Assembly: GCF_021922925.1 (NCBI RefSeq)
Contig: NZ_CP040786.1
Location: 1,364,001 to 1,428,000 of the forward strand
Length of the DNA stretch: 64,000 nt
Source: Clavibacter phaseoli
GTDB taxonomy: Bacteria; Actinomycetota; Actinomycetes; Actinomycetales; Microbacteriaceae
Direction: 5' to 3'
The position numbers and the translations under genes are program-made. The notes beneath the pieces are model-generated. The model had not been told where the DNA came from. It was given only the letters and a program-made list of their open reading frames with translations, and made no database searches. This document shows, one piece after another, positions 25,710 through 34,967 of this stretch (position 1 is its first letter; each line of letters begins with the position of its first letter).

Positions 25710-26909
25710 GTGCAGGTGAGCCCCGTCGTCGACATCGTCATCCTCGTCGTCGCGGTGCTCGCGGCCGTCGCCGGCTGGCGTCGCGGGGCCATCGTCACGG
25801 TCGCCGGGCTCGCCGGCATCGTGCTCGGCGTGCTGCTCGCGCTCTGGATCACGCCGGCCTTCCTGGCGCTCCTCGACCAGTTCGGCGTCGCGACCGGGAT
25901 CACCCGCACCCTCGCGGCAGCGCTCCTCATGCTCGTCACCACCTCGCTCGTGAGCGGGATCCTCGCGCAGGTCGCCAGCGTCCTCACGCGCCTGCTCCGC
26001 CCGCGCGGCGCCGCGCGCGGGCTCGACCGCGGCATCGGCGCCGTCGCGGGGCTCGCGGCCTGGGCCGTCTCGGTCTGGTTCATCGGCGGCTTCCTCGGAT
26101 CCAGCGGCGTGATCCCCGCGGTGCAGCTCGCCTCGTCGTCGCGCATCCTCGCGACGCTCGACCGGGTCAGCCCCATCTCGAGCGGCACCGCCCTCTCCGC
26201 GCTCGACGACGCGCTGCACGACGTCGGCTACCCGCGCGTCTTCGCCAACGGCGAGGGGGCCATCGCCGACACGGCCGAGCCCGACGCGGACGTGCCCGAC
26301 GCCGTGCGCCGCTCCGCCGCGAGCGTCGTGAAGGTGCTCTCCTCGGCGCCCGCCTGCGGCACCTCCTCCTCCGGCAGCGGCTGGGTCGTGCAGGGCGACC
26401 GCGTCGTGACGAACGCGCACGTCGTGACCGGGTCCGACCAGGTCTACGTGCAGCAGGGCGGGACCGGCCAGCTGCTCGAGGCGGACCTCGTGGTGTTCGA
26501 CCCCGCGCGCGACGTCGCGATCCTCGCCGTGCCCGGCCTCACCGCGGCGCCGCTCGCGCTCGGCGACGAGCTGCGGGCGTCCGACGCGGCCGTCGTCGCC
26601 GGCTACCCGGGCGGCGGGCCGTACCAGGCGACCGGCGCGCGGATCCGCGAGGTGGTCGAGGCGCTCGGCACCGACATCCAGCACGAGCAGCCCGTCACGC
26701 GGGAGGTGTACTCCGTGCGCGGCACCGTCCGGCCCGGTGACTCCGGCGGCGCGCTGTTCGACGCGCAGGGTCGGGTGGTCGGCCTCGTCTTCGCGACCTC
26801 GACGATCGACTCGCAGACGGGCTACGCGATGACGCTCGACGAGATCGCGCCCGTGCTGCAGCAGGCCGGCGCGACGACCCCGGTGGACTCCGGGCGCTGC
26901 TCCGTCTGA
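25710..26909 (+). CDS. MarP-like membrane serine protease (CvpA plus trypsin-like)
   Basis: A 399-residue protein: four membrane helices of CvpA/colicin V type (about residues 5-130), a linker, and a periplasm-facing chymotrypsin-fold domain from about 205. The triad is His in VTNAHVV, Asp in DPARDVAIL and Ser in GDSGGALF. Cys near 216 and Cys397 at the C terminus correspond well to the disulfide pair known for Mycobacterium tuberculosis MarP, which protects against acid and oxidative stress. GTG start; possible co-transcription with the ligase upstream. Convergent with the VOC gene through a palindrome made from both stop codons. Confidence 0.9.
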   Translation: MQVSPVVDIVILVVAVLAAVAGWRRGAIVTVAGLAGIVLGVLLALWITPAFLALLDQFGVATGITRTLAAALLMLVTTSLVSGILAQVASVLTRLLRPRGAARGLDRGIGAVAGLAAWAVSVWFIGGFLGSSGVIPAVQLASSSRILATLDRVSPISSGTALSALDDALHDVGYPRVFANGEGAIADTAEPDADVPDAVRRSAASVVKVLSSAPACGTSSSGSGWVVQGDRVVTNAHVVTGSDQVYVQQGGTGQLLEADLVVFDPARDVAILAVPGLTAAPLALGDELRASDAAVVAGYPGGGPYQATGARIREVVEALGTDIQHEQPVTREVYSVRGTVRPGDSGGALFDAQGRVVGLVFATSTIDSQTGYAMTLDEIAPVLQQAGATTPVDSGRCSV

Positions 26910-26922
26910 CGCCCGGGCGTCA
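26907..26922. terminator. Palindrome containing both convergent stop codons
   Basis: TGACGCCCGGGCGTCA is a perfect 16-bp palindrome. Its first three bases are the plus-strand stop of the protease gene and its last three are the minus-strand stop of the VOC gene. It can fold as a 6-bp stem with CCGG loop on either transcript. Confidence 0.5.
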
Positions 26923-27297
26923 CCCGGCGACGACGGACAGCACGTTGCCGGCGGGATCCCGGAACCACGCGATGTCGGGACCGTTGCCGCGCATGACGCC
27001 GCGCGCGTCCGTGGGCATCCCCGCGAAGATCGCCGTCTCGACGCCGCGCGCGTTCAGCGCGACGACCGCCTCGTCGACGTCGTCGACCTGGAGGTTGAGG
27101 ACCGTGAAGGTCGCGGGCTCGTGGCCGGGCTTCGGGTAGACGAGGACGCGGGCGCCGGATCCGGGCAGCACGAGCCGGAGCATGCCCATCTCGGGCACCT
27201 CCTCGACCTCGAGGCCGAGCGTGTCCCGGTAGAACGCGAGCGCGGCGGGGACGTCGTCGACGCTGAATCCGCTGAAGGCGGTGACGGGTGCGAACAC
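26920..27297 (-). CDS. VOC-superfamily (glyoxalase/bleomycin-resistance fold) protein
   Basis: A 125-residue protein with the paired beta-alpha-beta-beta-beta layout: [26 protein letters not shown] in the first half and [23 protein letters not shown] with [12 protein letters not shown] in the second. The usual metal His/Glu set is not obvious, so it may not be a metalloenzyme. GTG start after AGGAG. Substrate unknown. The hairpin that ends ffh lies just upstream. Confidence 0.85.
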   Translation of the reverse strand: MFAPVTAFSGFSVDDVPAALAFYRDTLGLEVEEVPEMGMLRLVLPGSGARVLVYPKPGHEPATFTVLNLQVDDVDEAVVALNARGVETAIFAGMPTDARGVMRGNGPDIAWFRDPAGNVLSVVAG

Positions 27298-27387
27298 GGG
27301 GAGCTCCTGACGCCGGGACCGCGACGGGGCGCCGCGATGCGCGGACCCAGGCTCGCACGTCCCCGCCCGCGCGTCGAGGCATGCGCG

Positions 27388-27419
27388 GACGGCGCCCTCC
27401 CGGTGGGGAGGGCGCCGTC
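27388..27419 (-). terminator. Hairpin terminator after ffh
   Basis: A 14-bp perfect stem GACGGCGCCCTCCC/GGGAGGGCGCCGTC with GGTG loop, 23 bp past the ffh stop. No U tract. Confidence 0.7.
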
Positions 27420-27442
27420 GTGGATCGCGCGGGTCGGTCGGG

Positions 27443-29014
27443 TCAGCGACCGAGGAACTTCTGCAGCGAGGCGAGCTCCTCCTCGCTCGGGGCGCCGTTC
27501 GCGCCGCCCGCGGCCTTGCCCGCCAGGCCGAAGCCCGAGCCGGCCGGCGCCGTGGGGCCGCCGATGCGCTGGCCCGACGCGAGCGCCGCGTTCTCCTGTG
27601 CGCGCTTGGCCGGGTTGCCCGACTTCGAGCCCTTCTTCTTCTGCTGCACGGGCTTGCGGCTCGAGTGCGCGCCGGGCATCGGGCCCATGCCGGGGATCTG
27701 CGGCATGCCGCCGCGCGCGACCGTGCGCATCATCTTCGACGCCTGCTCGAAGCGCTGCACGAGGCCGTTGACGTCGGTGACGGTCATGCCGGATCCGCGG
27801 GCGATGCGCAGGCGGCGCGAGCCGTTGAGCAGCTTCGGGTTCTGGCGCTCGGCCTTCGTCATCGACTGGATGATCGCCTCGGTGCGGACGATCTCCTTCT
27901 CGTCGAAGTTCTCCAGCTGCTCCTTCATGGCGCCCATGCCGGGGAGCATGCCCATCATCTTCTTGATCGAGCCCTTGCCGCGGAGCTGCTGCATCTGCTT
28001 GAGGAAGTCGTCGAGCGTGAAGGTGTCGCTCGCGAGCTTCTGGGCGACCTCCATCGCCTCCTCCTCGTCGAAGGCCTGCTGGGCCTGCTCGATGAGGGTG
28101 AGGATGTCGCCGAGGTCGAGGATGCGGCTCGCCATGCGGTCGGGGTGGAAGGGCTCGAAGTCGTCGAGGCCCTCGCCCGTGGAGGCGAACATGATCGGGC
28201 GGCCGGTGACGGAGGCGACCGACAGGGCCGCTCCTCCGCGCGCGTCGCCGTCGAGCTTGGAGAGCACGACGCCCGTGAAGTCGACGCCGTCCTGGAACGC
28301 CTTCGCGGTCGCGACCGCGTCCTGGCCGATCATGGCGTCGATGACGAAGAGGACCTCGTCGGGGTCGGTGGCCTTGCGGATGTCCGCGGCCTGCTTCATC
28401 AGCTCCTGGTCGACGCCGAGGCGGCCGGCCGTGTCGATGATGACGACGCTGTACTGCTTGTCGACCGCGTGCTTCATCGCGTCCTTGGCGACGCGGACGG
28501 GGTTGCCCTTGCCGTTGCCGGGCTCGGGCGCGAAGACGGGGACGCCCGCCTGCTCGCCGACGACCTGCAGCTGCTGCACGGCGTTCGGGCGCTGGAGGTC
28601 GGCCGCGACGAGCATCGGCGTGTGGCCGTCCTTCGCGAGCCACTTGCCGAGCTTGCCCGCGAGGGTCGTCTTTCCCGCGCCCTGGAGGCCGGCGAGCATG
28701 ATCACGGTCGGCGGCCTCTTGGCGAACTGGATGCGGCGCTGCTGGCCGCCGAGGATGCCGACGAGCTCCTCGTTGACGATCTGCACGACCTGCTGGGCGG
28801 GGTTCAGCGCCTGGCTGACCTCGCCGCCGAGCGCGCGCTCGCGGACGGACGCGGTGAACGCCTTGACGACGTCGAGCGCGACGTCGGCCTCGAGCAGCGC
28901 GCGGCGGATCTCGCGGACGGTGCCGTCGACGTCGGCGGCGCTGAGCTTGCCCTTGCCGCGCAGGTTCTTGAAGGTCTCGGCGAGGCGGTCCGAGAGTGTT
29001 CCGAAGGTAGCCAT
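27443..29014 (-). CDS. ffh: Signal recognition particle protein Ffh
   Basis: A 523-residue SRP GTPase. The N domain opens [24 protein letters not shown]; the G domain has [18 protein letters not shown] (P-loop), [12 protein letters not shown] and [10 protein letters not shown]; the Met-rich M domain from about residue 330 contains [11 protein letters not shown] and the RNA-binding [19 protein letters not shown]. The C-terminal tail is Lys/Gln then Gly/Ala-rich. It targets nascent membrane proteins to FtsY, encoded just upstream. A TAAGCT box lies 9 nt before the ATG. Confidence 0.98.
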   Translation of the reverse strand: MATFGTLSDRLAETFKNLRGKGKLSAADVDGTVREIRRALLEADVALDVVKAFTASVRERALGGEVSQALNPAQQVVQIVNEELVGILGGQQRRIQFAKRPPTVIMLAGLQGAGKTTLAGKLGKWLAKDGHTPMLVAADLQRPNAVQQLQVVGEQAGVPVFAPEPGNGKGNPVRVAKDAMKHAVDKQYSVVIIDTAGRLGVDQELMKQAADIRKATDPDEVLFVIDAMIGQDAVATAKAFQDGVDFTGVVLSKLDGDARGGAALSVASVTGRPIMFASTGEGLDDFEPFHPDRMASRILDLGDILTLIEQAQQAFDEEEAMEVAQKLASDTFTLDDFLKQMQQLRGKGSIKKMMGMLPGMGAMKEQLENFDEKEIVRTEAIIQSMTKAERQNPKLLNGSRRLRIARGSGMTVTDVNGLVQRFEQASKMMRTVARGGMPQIPGMGPMPGAHSSRKPVQQKKKGSKSGNPAKRAQENAALASGQRIGGPTAPAGSGFGLAGKAAGGANGAPSEEELASLQKFLGR

Positions 29015-29064
29015 GGTGGATCCAGCTTAACCGGCGCGGGACGTCCCCCGAGCCGGCACCCGGG

Positions 29065-29940
29065 TCAGCCGACCAGGTTCTGCGCGAAGACGTGGGGCGT
29101 GAAGCCCGTGAGGTCGCCGATGCCCTCGCCCTGGCCGATGAGCTTGATGGGGATGCCCGTGCGCTCCTGCACGTTGAGGATGAAGCCGCCCTTGGCGGAT
29201 CCGTCGAGCTTGGTGATGACCAGGCCCGTGACGCCGCCGTGCTCGATGAAGGCCTGCGCCTGCGCGAGCCCGTTCTGGCCGGTCGTCGCGTCGAGCACCA
29301 GCAGCACCTCGGCGATGGGCGACTGCTTCTCGACCACGCGGCGGATCTTCGACAGCTCGTCCATGAGGCCGCCCTTGGTGTGCAGGCGGCCGGCCGTGTC
29401 GATGATGACCATCTCCGTGCCCGTCCGCATGGCGTGCTCGACGGTCTGGAAGGCGACGCTCGCCGGATCCTGGCCGGGCTGCTGCGGGCGGACGATGTCG
29501 GCGCCGGCGCGGTCGGCCCACGTGGCGAGCTGGTCGACGGCGGCCGCGCGGAAGGTGTCCGCGGCGCCGACGACGACCGTGCGGCCGTAGTTGCGGAGGA
29601 ACTTCGCGAACTTGCCGATGGTGGTGGTCTTGCCGACGCCGTTGACGCCGACCACGAGGATCACGGCGGGGCGGGCGCTGAGCTTCAGCGTCGGGTCGTG
29701 CTTGGCCAGGCGCTCCTCGATGCTCTCCCGGAGCATGCGCTGGAGGTCGCGCGGGTCGGTCGTGCGGTAGCGCTCGACCTTCTGGCGGAGGTCGTCGATG
29801 GTGGCCTCGGTGACGTCGGGGCCGAAGTCCGCGGTGATGAGCGCGGTCTCGAGGTCGTCCCACGTGGTCTCGTCGATCGTCGGCTTCGCGAACATCCCGC
29901 GGAGCGCGCCGGAGAGGGACCAGGGGGTGCGGGCTGCCAT
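29065..29940 (-). CDS. ftsY: SRP receptor FtsY (short form)
   Basis: A 291-residue NG-domain protein, receptor for the SRP-ribosome complex. N domain: TIDETTWDDLETALITADFG; G domain: GVNGVGKTTTIGKFAKFL, DTAGRLHTKGGLMDEL, TKLDGSAKGG and GQGEGIGDLTGF. It lacks the long acidic A domain of E. coli FtsY, so membrane contact must rely on the N-terminal amphipathic helix (RTPWSLSGALRGMFAK). The frame is open far upstream inside smc, but the ATG at 29940 with minus-strand TACGCT 6 nt before it is clearly the start and predicts a leaderless mRNA. Confidence 0.97.
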   Translation of the reverse strand: MAARTPWSLSGALRGMFAKPTIDETTWDDLETALITADFGPDVTEATIDDLRQKVERYRTTDPRDLQRMLRESIEERLAKHDPTLKLSARPAVILVVGVNGVGKTTTIGKFAKFLRNYGRTVVVGAADTFRAAAVDQLATWADRAGADIVRPQQPGQDPASVAFQTVEHAMRTGTEMVIIDTAGRLHTKGGLMDELSKIRRVVEKQSPIAEVLLVLDATTGQNGLAQAQAFIEHGGVTGLVITKLDGSAKGGFILNVQERTGIPIKLIGQGEGIGDLTGFTPHVFAQNLVG

Positions 29941-29946
29941 GTGCCC

Positions 29947-29952
29947 AGCGTA
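29947..29952 (-). promoter_or_regulatory. Predicted -10 box, leaderless ftsY
   Basis: Minus-strand TACGCT, 6-nt spacer, ATG at 29940. It lies in the 20-bp gap after smc, so ftsY likely has its own promoter besides smc read-through. Confidence 0.5.
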
Positions 29953-29960
29953 GCCGCGGG

Positions 29961-32900
29961 TCAGGAGGCGGCCTGCTCCTCGCGGGCGGGCTCGGGCGCG
30001 GGAGCGGCCACCGCGTCGGGTGCCGTCTCGGGGCGGGCGTCGCGGCTCACGCGCTGGCCGACGACCGCGCTCACGCCGTCCTGGCGCATCGAGACGCCGT
30101 AGAGCGCGTCGGCGATCTCCATCGTGCGCTTCTGGTGGGTGATCACGATGAGCTGCGACGTGTCGCGGAGCTGCTCGAGGATCGTGAGCAGGCGGCCGAG
30201 GTTGGCGTCGTCGAGGGCCGCCTCGACCTCGTCCATGATGTAGAACGGGCTCGGCCGGGCGGTGAAGATCGCGATGAGCAGGGCCACGGCCGCGAGCGAG
30301 CGCTCCCCGCCGGAGAGCAGCGACAGGCGCTCGATGCGCTTGCCCGCGGGGCGCACGCTGACCTCGATGCCCGTGGTGAGCAGCTGCTCGGGATCGGTGA
30401 GGTGGATGCTGCCCGTGCCGCCCGGGAAGAGGATCGGGAAGACGCGGTCGAACGCCGCCCGGGTGTCCTCGAACGCCGCCGCGAACACGCCCTGCATGGT
30501 GCGGTCGATGTCGTCGATGATCGTGAGCAGGTCCTTCCGGGTGGCCGTGAGGTCGGCGAGCTGCTCGGTGAGGAAGAGGTGGCGCTGCTCGAGCGCGGCG
30601 AACTCCTCGAGGGCGAGCGGGTTCACGCGGCCCAGCTGGGCGAGCTTCCGCTCGGCGACCTGCAGCCGGACACGCTGCTCCTCGCGGTCGAAGGGGCGGG
30701 TGGGGACGGGCGGGGCGTCCTCCGCGTCGTCGTCCCCGTCGGCGGGATCCGGGGCGGGGGCGTCGGAGGGCGCGTCGTCCTCGGGATCCGCGGCGGACCC
30801 GTCGGACTCCTCCTCCACGGCGGCGCGCGGGCGCTGCCGCGGCGGCAGCGCCGCCTCCTCGGGGACGGGCACGTCGGGTCCGTACTCGGCGACGAGCACC
30901 TCCTCCCCCAGGCCGAGCTCGCTCGCGGCGCGCGCGAGCAGCTGCGAGACCTGCAGGCGCTTCTCGTAGATCTGCAGCTCGAGGCCGTGCACGTCCTCGG
31001 TGATGCCGTGCAGGCGCGTGCGTAGCTCGGCCTCCTCGCGGCGGAGCGCCACCAGCTCGGCGTTGCGGCCGGCGCGGGCCTCCTCCGCGCGGGCGAGCAC
31101 GAGACGCGCCTCCGCCGTGCTGCGGTCGGCGGCGCGCACGACGGCGGGGAGGGCGTCGGCGACCGACGCGGCGCGCGCGATCTGGCGGCGCCGGATCACC
31201 TGGCGGCGGGCGGCCTCCTCGGCGGCGGCGCGCTCCGCGGCGAGGCGGCGCTCGAGCGCGACCGTGCGCTCCTGCTCCGCGCGCACGCGCTCGCGGGCCG
31301 TCTCGACCTGGAGGCGCGCCTCGATCTCGGCCTCGCGCGCGGCCTCCCACTCGGCCACCAGCGCGTCCCGGCCGCTCGCGTCGAGCACGGGTCGGGGGCG
31401 GGAGCGCGCCTCGTCGAGGGCGCGGCGGGCGGCGTCGGAGGCGGCGACGGCCTCGTCGACGGAGGCGCTCGCGAGGTCGAGGCCGCGCTGCACGCGGGCG
31501 AGCTCGGCGGCGGCGGACTCGGCCTGGGCGCGCGAGCGGCTGAGGCGCTCGGCGTGCGCGGCGAGGCGCGCGTCGGCCTCGCGGAGGCCGCCGAGCGCGG
31601 CGGACGCGCGCTCGCGGGCGGCGCGGAGGCGCTCCCGGCCGGCCGCGAGGTCCACCTGGAGGTCGTCGATGCGGGCGCGGACGTCGGTCAGCGTGGTCGC
31701 GGCGGCCTCGCGCGCGGCGACGAGCTCGAGCTTGGAGCGGGTGGCGCCGGATCCGCCGCGCAGCACGTGCGCCGACACGACGTCGCCGCCGCGCGTGATC
31801 ACGGTCGCCGGCGCGTCGGGTCCGGCCGCGAGCTCGACCGCCCGCGCGAGGTCGTCGACCACGACGACGCCCGCGAGGATCCGGCGCACGCCGTCGGGCG
31901 CGTCGACGACGGACGCGACGGGTACGGGTCCCGCGCCGTCGGTCGGCGAGGCCGCGGCCGGCGCGTCGGCGGATCCCGCGACGACCACCTCCACGCGCCC
32001 CAGGTCGTCGTCGACCGCGCGGCGGAGCGCGGCCACGGCGTCGTCGTGCGTCTCGGCGAGCACCGCGTCGGCCAGGGAGCCGAGGGCCGCGGCGACGGCG
32101 GCCTCGTAGCCGGGCTGCACGCGCACGTGCTCGGCGAGGAGGCCGCGGATGCCGGGAAGACCAGCGGCGACCAGGTCGCTGGATCCGTCGCGCTGGTCGA
32201 GCGCGCTCGCGAGGGCCTCGTCGCGCGCGGCCAGGGCGTCGCGCTCGCGCTCCTTGGCGTGCAGCTCCTCGCGCACGGCCTCGATCGCGGACTCCTCGCT
32301 CGCGACGTCGGCCTGCGCGTCCTCGTAGGCGCGGGTGAGCTCGGATCCGCCCTGCTCGTCGGCCTCGCCCTCCGCCTCGCCGCGCTCCCGCTCCGCCTCG
32401 GCCGCGGCCAGTCGGGCACGCGCCGCGTCGAGCGCGTTCTGCTGCCGGAGCACCTCGCCGCGCACGGCCGCGAGCCGGGATCCCGCGGTCTCCGCGCGCC
32501 CCGTCAGGCCCGCGATCTCGAGGTCGTACCGGGAGACGAGCGCGCTCTGGGCCTGGATCTCCTCGTCGAGCGCGTCGAGCGCCTGCCGGCCCGCCGCGGT
32601 CGCCTGGCGCGCGGCCGCCCAGCCCGCCTCGGCCTCGCCGATGAGCGTCACGAGGCGCGCGGCCTCGTCGCGGGACTCCTGCACCTGCGCCGGCGTGGTG
32701 CCGGTCGCGGCCTCGGGGGCGTCGTCGGCGGATCCGAGGAGCGCCAGCCGCTGCTGCGCGAGCGACAGGAGATTCCGCAGGCGCTCCTGCACCTGCTCCA
32801 GCGCGAACGCCGTGCGGCGGGCGCCGTCGACCTCGTCGCCCTCCTGCTCCTCGACGATGCGCTCGGAGCGGATGACCGCCCGGTCGAGCTTCTCCTGCAG

Positions 32901-33671
32901 CACCATCCGCTCGGTCGTACGCTCCTCCTCGGTGCGCGTGTGCTCCGCGAGCGCGCGCCGGAGGGTCACCACCTCGTCGGCGACGAGCCGCGCGCGGGCG
33001 TCGCGGACCACGGCCGCCACGGTCTGCGCCTGCCGCGCCACCTCCGCCTGCCGGCCGAGCGGCTTGAGCTGCCGGCGGATCTCCCCCGCCAGGTCGTTGA
33101 GGCGCGTCAGGTTCGCCTGCATCCCCTCGAGCTTGCGGAGGGTGCGCTCCTTGCGGCGCCGGTGCTTCAGGATGCCCGCGGCCTCCTCGATGAAGCCGCG
33201 CCGCTCCTCGGGCGTCGCGCGCAGGACGTTGTCGAGCCGGCCCTGCCCGACGATGACGTGCATCTCGCGGCCGAGCCCGGAGTCGCTCAGGAGCTCCTGC
33301 ACGTCGAGGAGGCGGCAGGACGTGCCGTTGATCGCGTACTCGCTGCCGCCGTTGCGGAAGAGCGTGCGGCGGATCGCGACCTCGGTGTAGTCGATGGGCA
33401 GCGCGCCGTCGGCGTTGTCGATCGTGAGCGTGACCTCGGCGCGGCCGAGGGGCCCGCGCGTCGAGGTGCCGGCGAAGATGACGTCCTCCATCTTGCCGCC
33501 GCGGAGGGTCTTGGCGCCCTGCTCGCCCATCACCCAGGCGAGGGCGTCGACGACGTTCGACTTGCCGGATCCGTTGGGCCCGACGACGCAGGTCACCCCG
33601 GTCTCGAATTGGAACGTGGTCGGCTGCGCGAACGACTTGAACCCCTTGAGGGTCAGGCTCTTCAGGTGCAC
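29961..33671 (-). CDS. smc: Chromosome segregation ATPase SMC
   Basis: A 1236-residue SMC protein. N-terminal head: KSLTLKGFKSFAQPT with Walker A GPNGSGKSN. Long coiled-coil arm, then the hinge around residues 500-660 (GIRGLLAEHVRVQPGYEAAVAAALG). Returning arm with the late motif LGRVNPLALEEF, and the C-terminal head with signature LSLLSGGERSL and Walker B region FYIMDEVEAALDD. An acidic Asp/Pro/Ala-rich insertion of about 50 residues interrupts the arm near residues 940-995. GTG start with AGGAGG upstream. It works with ScpA/ScpB, not in this window. Confidence 0.97.
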   Translation of the reverse strand: MHLKSLTLKGFKSFAQPTTFQFETGVTCVVGPNGSGKSNVVDALAWVMGEQGAKTLRGGKMEDVIFAGTSTRGPLGRAEVTLTIDNADGALPIDYTEVAIRRTLFRNGGSEYAINGTSCRLLDVQELLSDSGLGREMHVIVGQGRLDNVLRATPEERRGFIEEAAGILKHRRRKERTLRKLEGMQANLTRLNDLAGEIRRQLKPLGRQAEVARQAQTVAAVVRDARARLVADEVVTLRRALAEHTRTEEERTTERMVLQEKLDRAVIRSERIVEEQEGDEVDGARRTAFALEQVQERLRNLLSLAQQRLALLGSADDAPEAATGTTPAQVQESRDEAARLVTLIGEAEAGWAAARQATAAGRQALDALDEEIQAQSALVSRYDLEIAGLTGRAETAGSRLAAVRGEVLRQQNALDAARARLAAAEAERERGEAEGEADEQGGSELTRAYEDAQADVASEESAIEAVREELHAKERERDALAARDEALASALDQRDGSSDLVAAGLPGIRGLLAEHVRVQPGYEAAVAAALGSLADAVLAETHDDAVAALRRAVDDDLGRVEVVVAGSADAPAAASPTDGAGPVPVASVVDAPDGVRRILAGVVVVDDLARAVELAAGPDAPATVITRGGDVVSAHVLRGGSGATRSKLELVAAREAAATTLTDVRARIDDLQVDLAAGRERLRAARERASAALGGLREADARLAAHAERLSRSRAQAESAAAELARVQRGLDLASASVDEAVAASDAARRALDEARSRPRPVLDASGRDALVAEWEAAREAEIEARLQVETARERVRAEQERTVALERRLAAERAAAEEAARRQVIRRRQIARAASVADALPAVVRAADRSTAEARLVLARAEEARAGRNAELVALRREEAELRTRLHGITEDVHGLELQIYEKRLQVSQLLARAASELGLGEEVLVAEYGPDVPVPEEAALPPRQRPRAAVEEESDGSAADPEDDAPSDAPAPDPADGDDDAEDAPPVPTRPFDREEQRVRLQVAERKLAQLGRVNPLALEEFAALEQRHLFLTEQLADLTATRKDLLTIIDDIDRTMQGVFAAAFEDTRAAFDRVFPILFPGGTGSIHLTDPEQLLTTGIEVSVRPAGKRIERLSLLSGGERSLAAVALLIAIFTARPSPFYIMDEVEAALDDANLGRLLTILEQLRDTSQLIVITHQKRTMEIADALYGVSMRQDGVSAVVGQRVSRDARPETAPDAVAAPAPEPAREEQAAS

Positions 33672-33826
33672 GCCCGCCGCCCTCCTCGCGTGATGGTCTC
33701 GATCACGGTACCGGACGCGCGGGCGGCCGCCGGGAGCCGCGCGCGGGAGGCCGGGCCCGTCGCGCGCCGATAGCGTGGTGGCGCGCCGGACCGCACCGCC
33801 CGCGCGCGCCGACGAGGGAGCCGACC

Positions 33827-34945
33827 ATGCCGCACGCCGCCGACGCCCGCCCCTTCGCCGTCGAGGAGGTCCGCCCGCCGAGCGCACCCGGCGCGGCGGG
33901 CTGGGACGACTTCGTCGCCCTCACCGACGTCGTCAACCGCGCGCAGTCGCACGACCTCGGGCACGACGCGTTCGTGTGGCTGCCGCAGGAGCTGATCGCC
34001 GACTACGCCGACGTGGCGCACGTGCGGAAGCGGCTGTTCGCCGCGCACGTGGACGGCCGGATCGTCGGCCGCGGGCTCCTCACGACCTGGCTCGCCGACC
34101 CGACCACCTCCGACGTGGCGGTGTCCGTGCTGCCCGAGCACCGGCGGCGCGGCATCGGGCGCGCGCTGCGGGAGCGGGTCGAGCGCATCGCGCTCGACGA
34201 GGGCTGCCGGACGCTCACGGGCTTCACGAACCACCGCGCCGAGGCGAACGGCGCGCCCATCCCCTCCCCGACCGGGATCGGCGCGGTCGGCGCCGACGAC
34301 CCGTCGTCCCGCTTCGCCGTCGACGCCGGCTACCGCCTCGGCCAGACCGCGCGGACGAGCGCGCTCGACACCGTCGCCGCGGCCCCGACGCTCGACGCCC
34401 ACCTCGCCGACGCGCGCCGCGCCGCCGGCGACGACTACCGCGTCCTGTCCTGGGTGGATGCGACGCCCGCGCACCTGCTCGACGACCTCGCCGTGCTGCA
34501 CACGCGCATGTCGACCGACGCGCCCCCCGGCGACCTCCCGCAGGTCGAGGACGCCTGGGACGCCGACCGGATCCGGGAGGCCGAGGCGCGCCGCGCCTCC
34601 GCGGGTCGCATGGGCCTCACGACCGCGGCGCAGCACGTGGCGACGGGACGCCTCGTCGGCTTCACGGAGATCGCCGTCTCCCCCAGCGGCCGGCGCTCCG
34701 ACGGCCACGCGTACACCTACCAGCAGGACACGCTCGTGCTCGGCGAGCACCGGGGCCACCGCCTCGGCATGCTCCTCAAGGTCGAGAACTTGCGGCTCCT
34801 GGCGCGCGAGGCGCCCGAGGCGGACCGCGTCGTCACCTGGAACGCCGACGAGAACCGGCCGATGCTCGCGGTGAACGAGGCGCTCGGCTTCCGGCACGTC
34901 GGCACGAGCGGCAGCTGGCTGCGGGAGGTCGGGCCGGCGCGCTGA
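33827..34945 (+). CDS. Tandem GNAT-family N-acetyltransferase
   Basis: A 372-residue protein with two GNAT-like halves. The first carries the acetyl-CoA pyrophosphate loop VSVLPEHRRRGIGRALRERV near residue 105. The second has VLGEHRGHRLGMLLKVENLRLL near 305 and TWNADENRPMLAVNEALGFRHVG at the C terminus. Tandem GNATs of this size in actinobacteria resemble mycothiol synthase and aminoglycoside or Eis-like enzymes, but the substrate is not decidable. The ATG follows GAGGGAG. It is divergent from smc and convergent with mutM. Confidence 0.85.
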   Translation: MPHAADARPFAVEEVRPPSAPGAAGWDDFVALTDVVNRAQSHDLGHDAFVWLPQELIADYADVAHVRKRLFAAHVDGRIVGRGLLTTWLADPTTSDVAVSVLPEHRRRGIGRALRERVERIALDEGCRTLTGFTNHRAEANGAPIPSPTGIGAVGADDPSSRFAVDAGYRLGQTARTSALDTVAAAPTLDAHLADARRAAGDDYRVLSWVDATPAHLLDDLAVLHTRMSTDAPPGDLPQVEDAWDADRIREAEARRASAGRMGLTTAAQHVATGRLVGFTEIAVSPSGRRSDGHAYTYQQDTLVLGEHRGHRLGMLLKVENLRLLAREAPEADRVVTWNADENRPMLAVNEALGFRHVGTSGSWLREVGPAR

Positions 34946-34946
34946 G

Positions 34947-34967
34947 GGCCGCGAGGGTCAGGCGGCC
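34947..34967. terminator. Hairpin enclosing the mutM stop codon
   Basis: GGCCGC and GCGGCC pair over a 9-nt loop that holds the mutM stop (34958-34960). It starts 2 bp beyond the acetyltransferase stop. Confidence 0.45.

Noticed and set aside
29941..31350. An upstream extension of the ftsY frame through smc.
   Set aside because: Arg/Pro-rich shadow of smc; the ATG at 29940 has the family N terminus and a leaderless -10.
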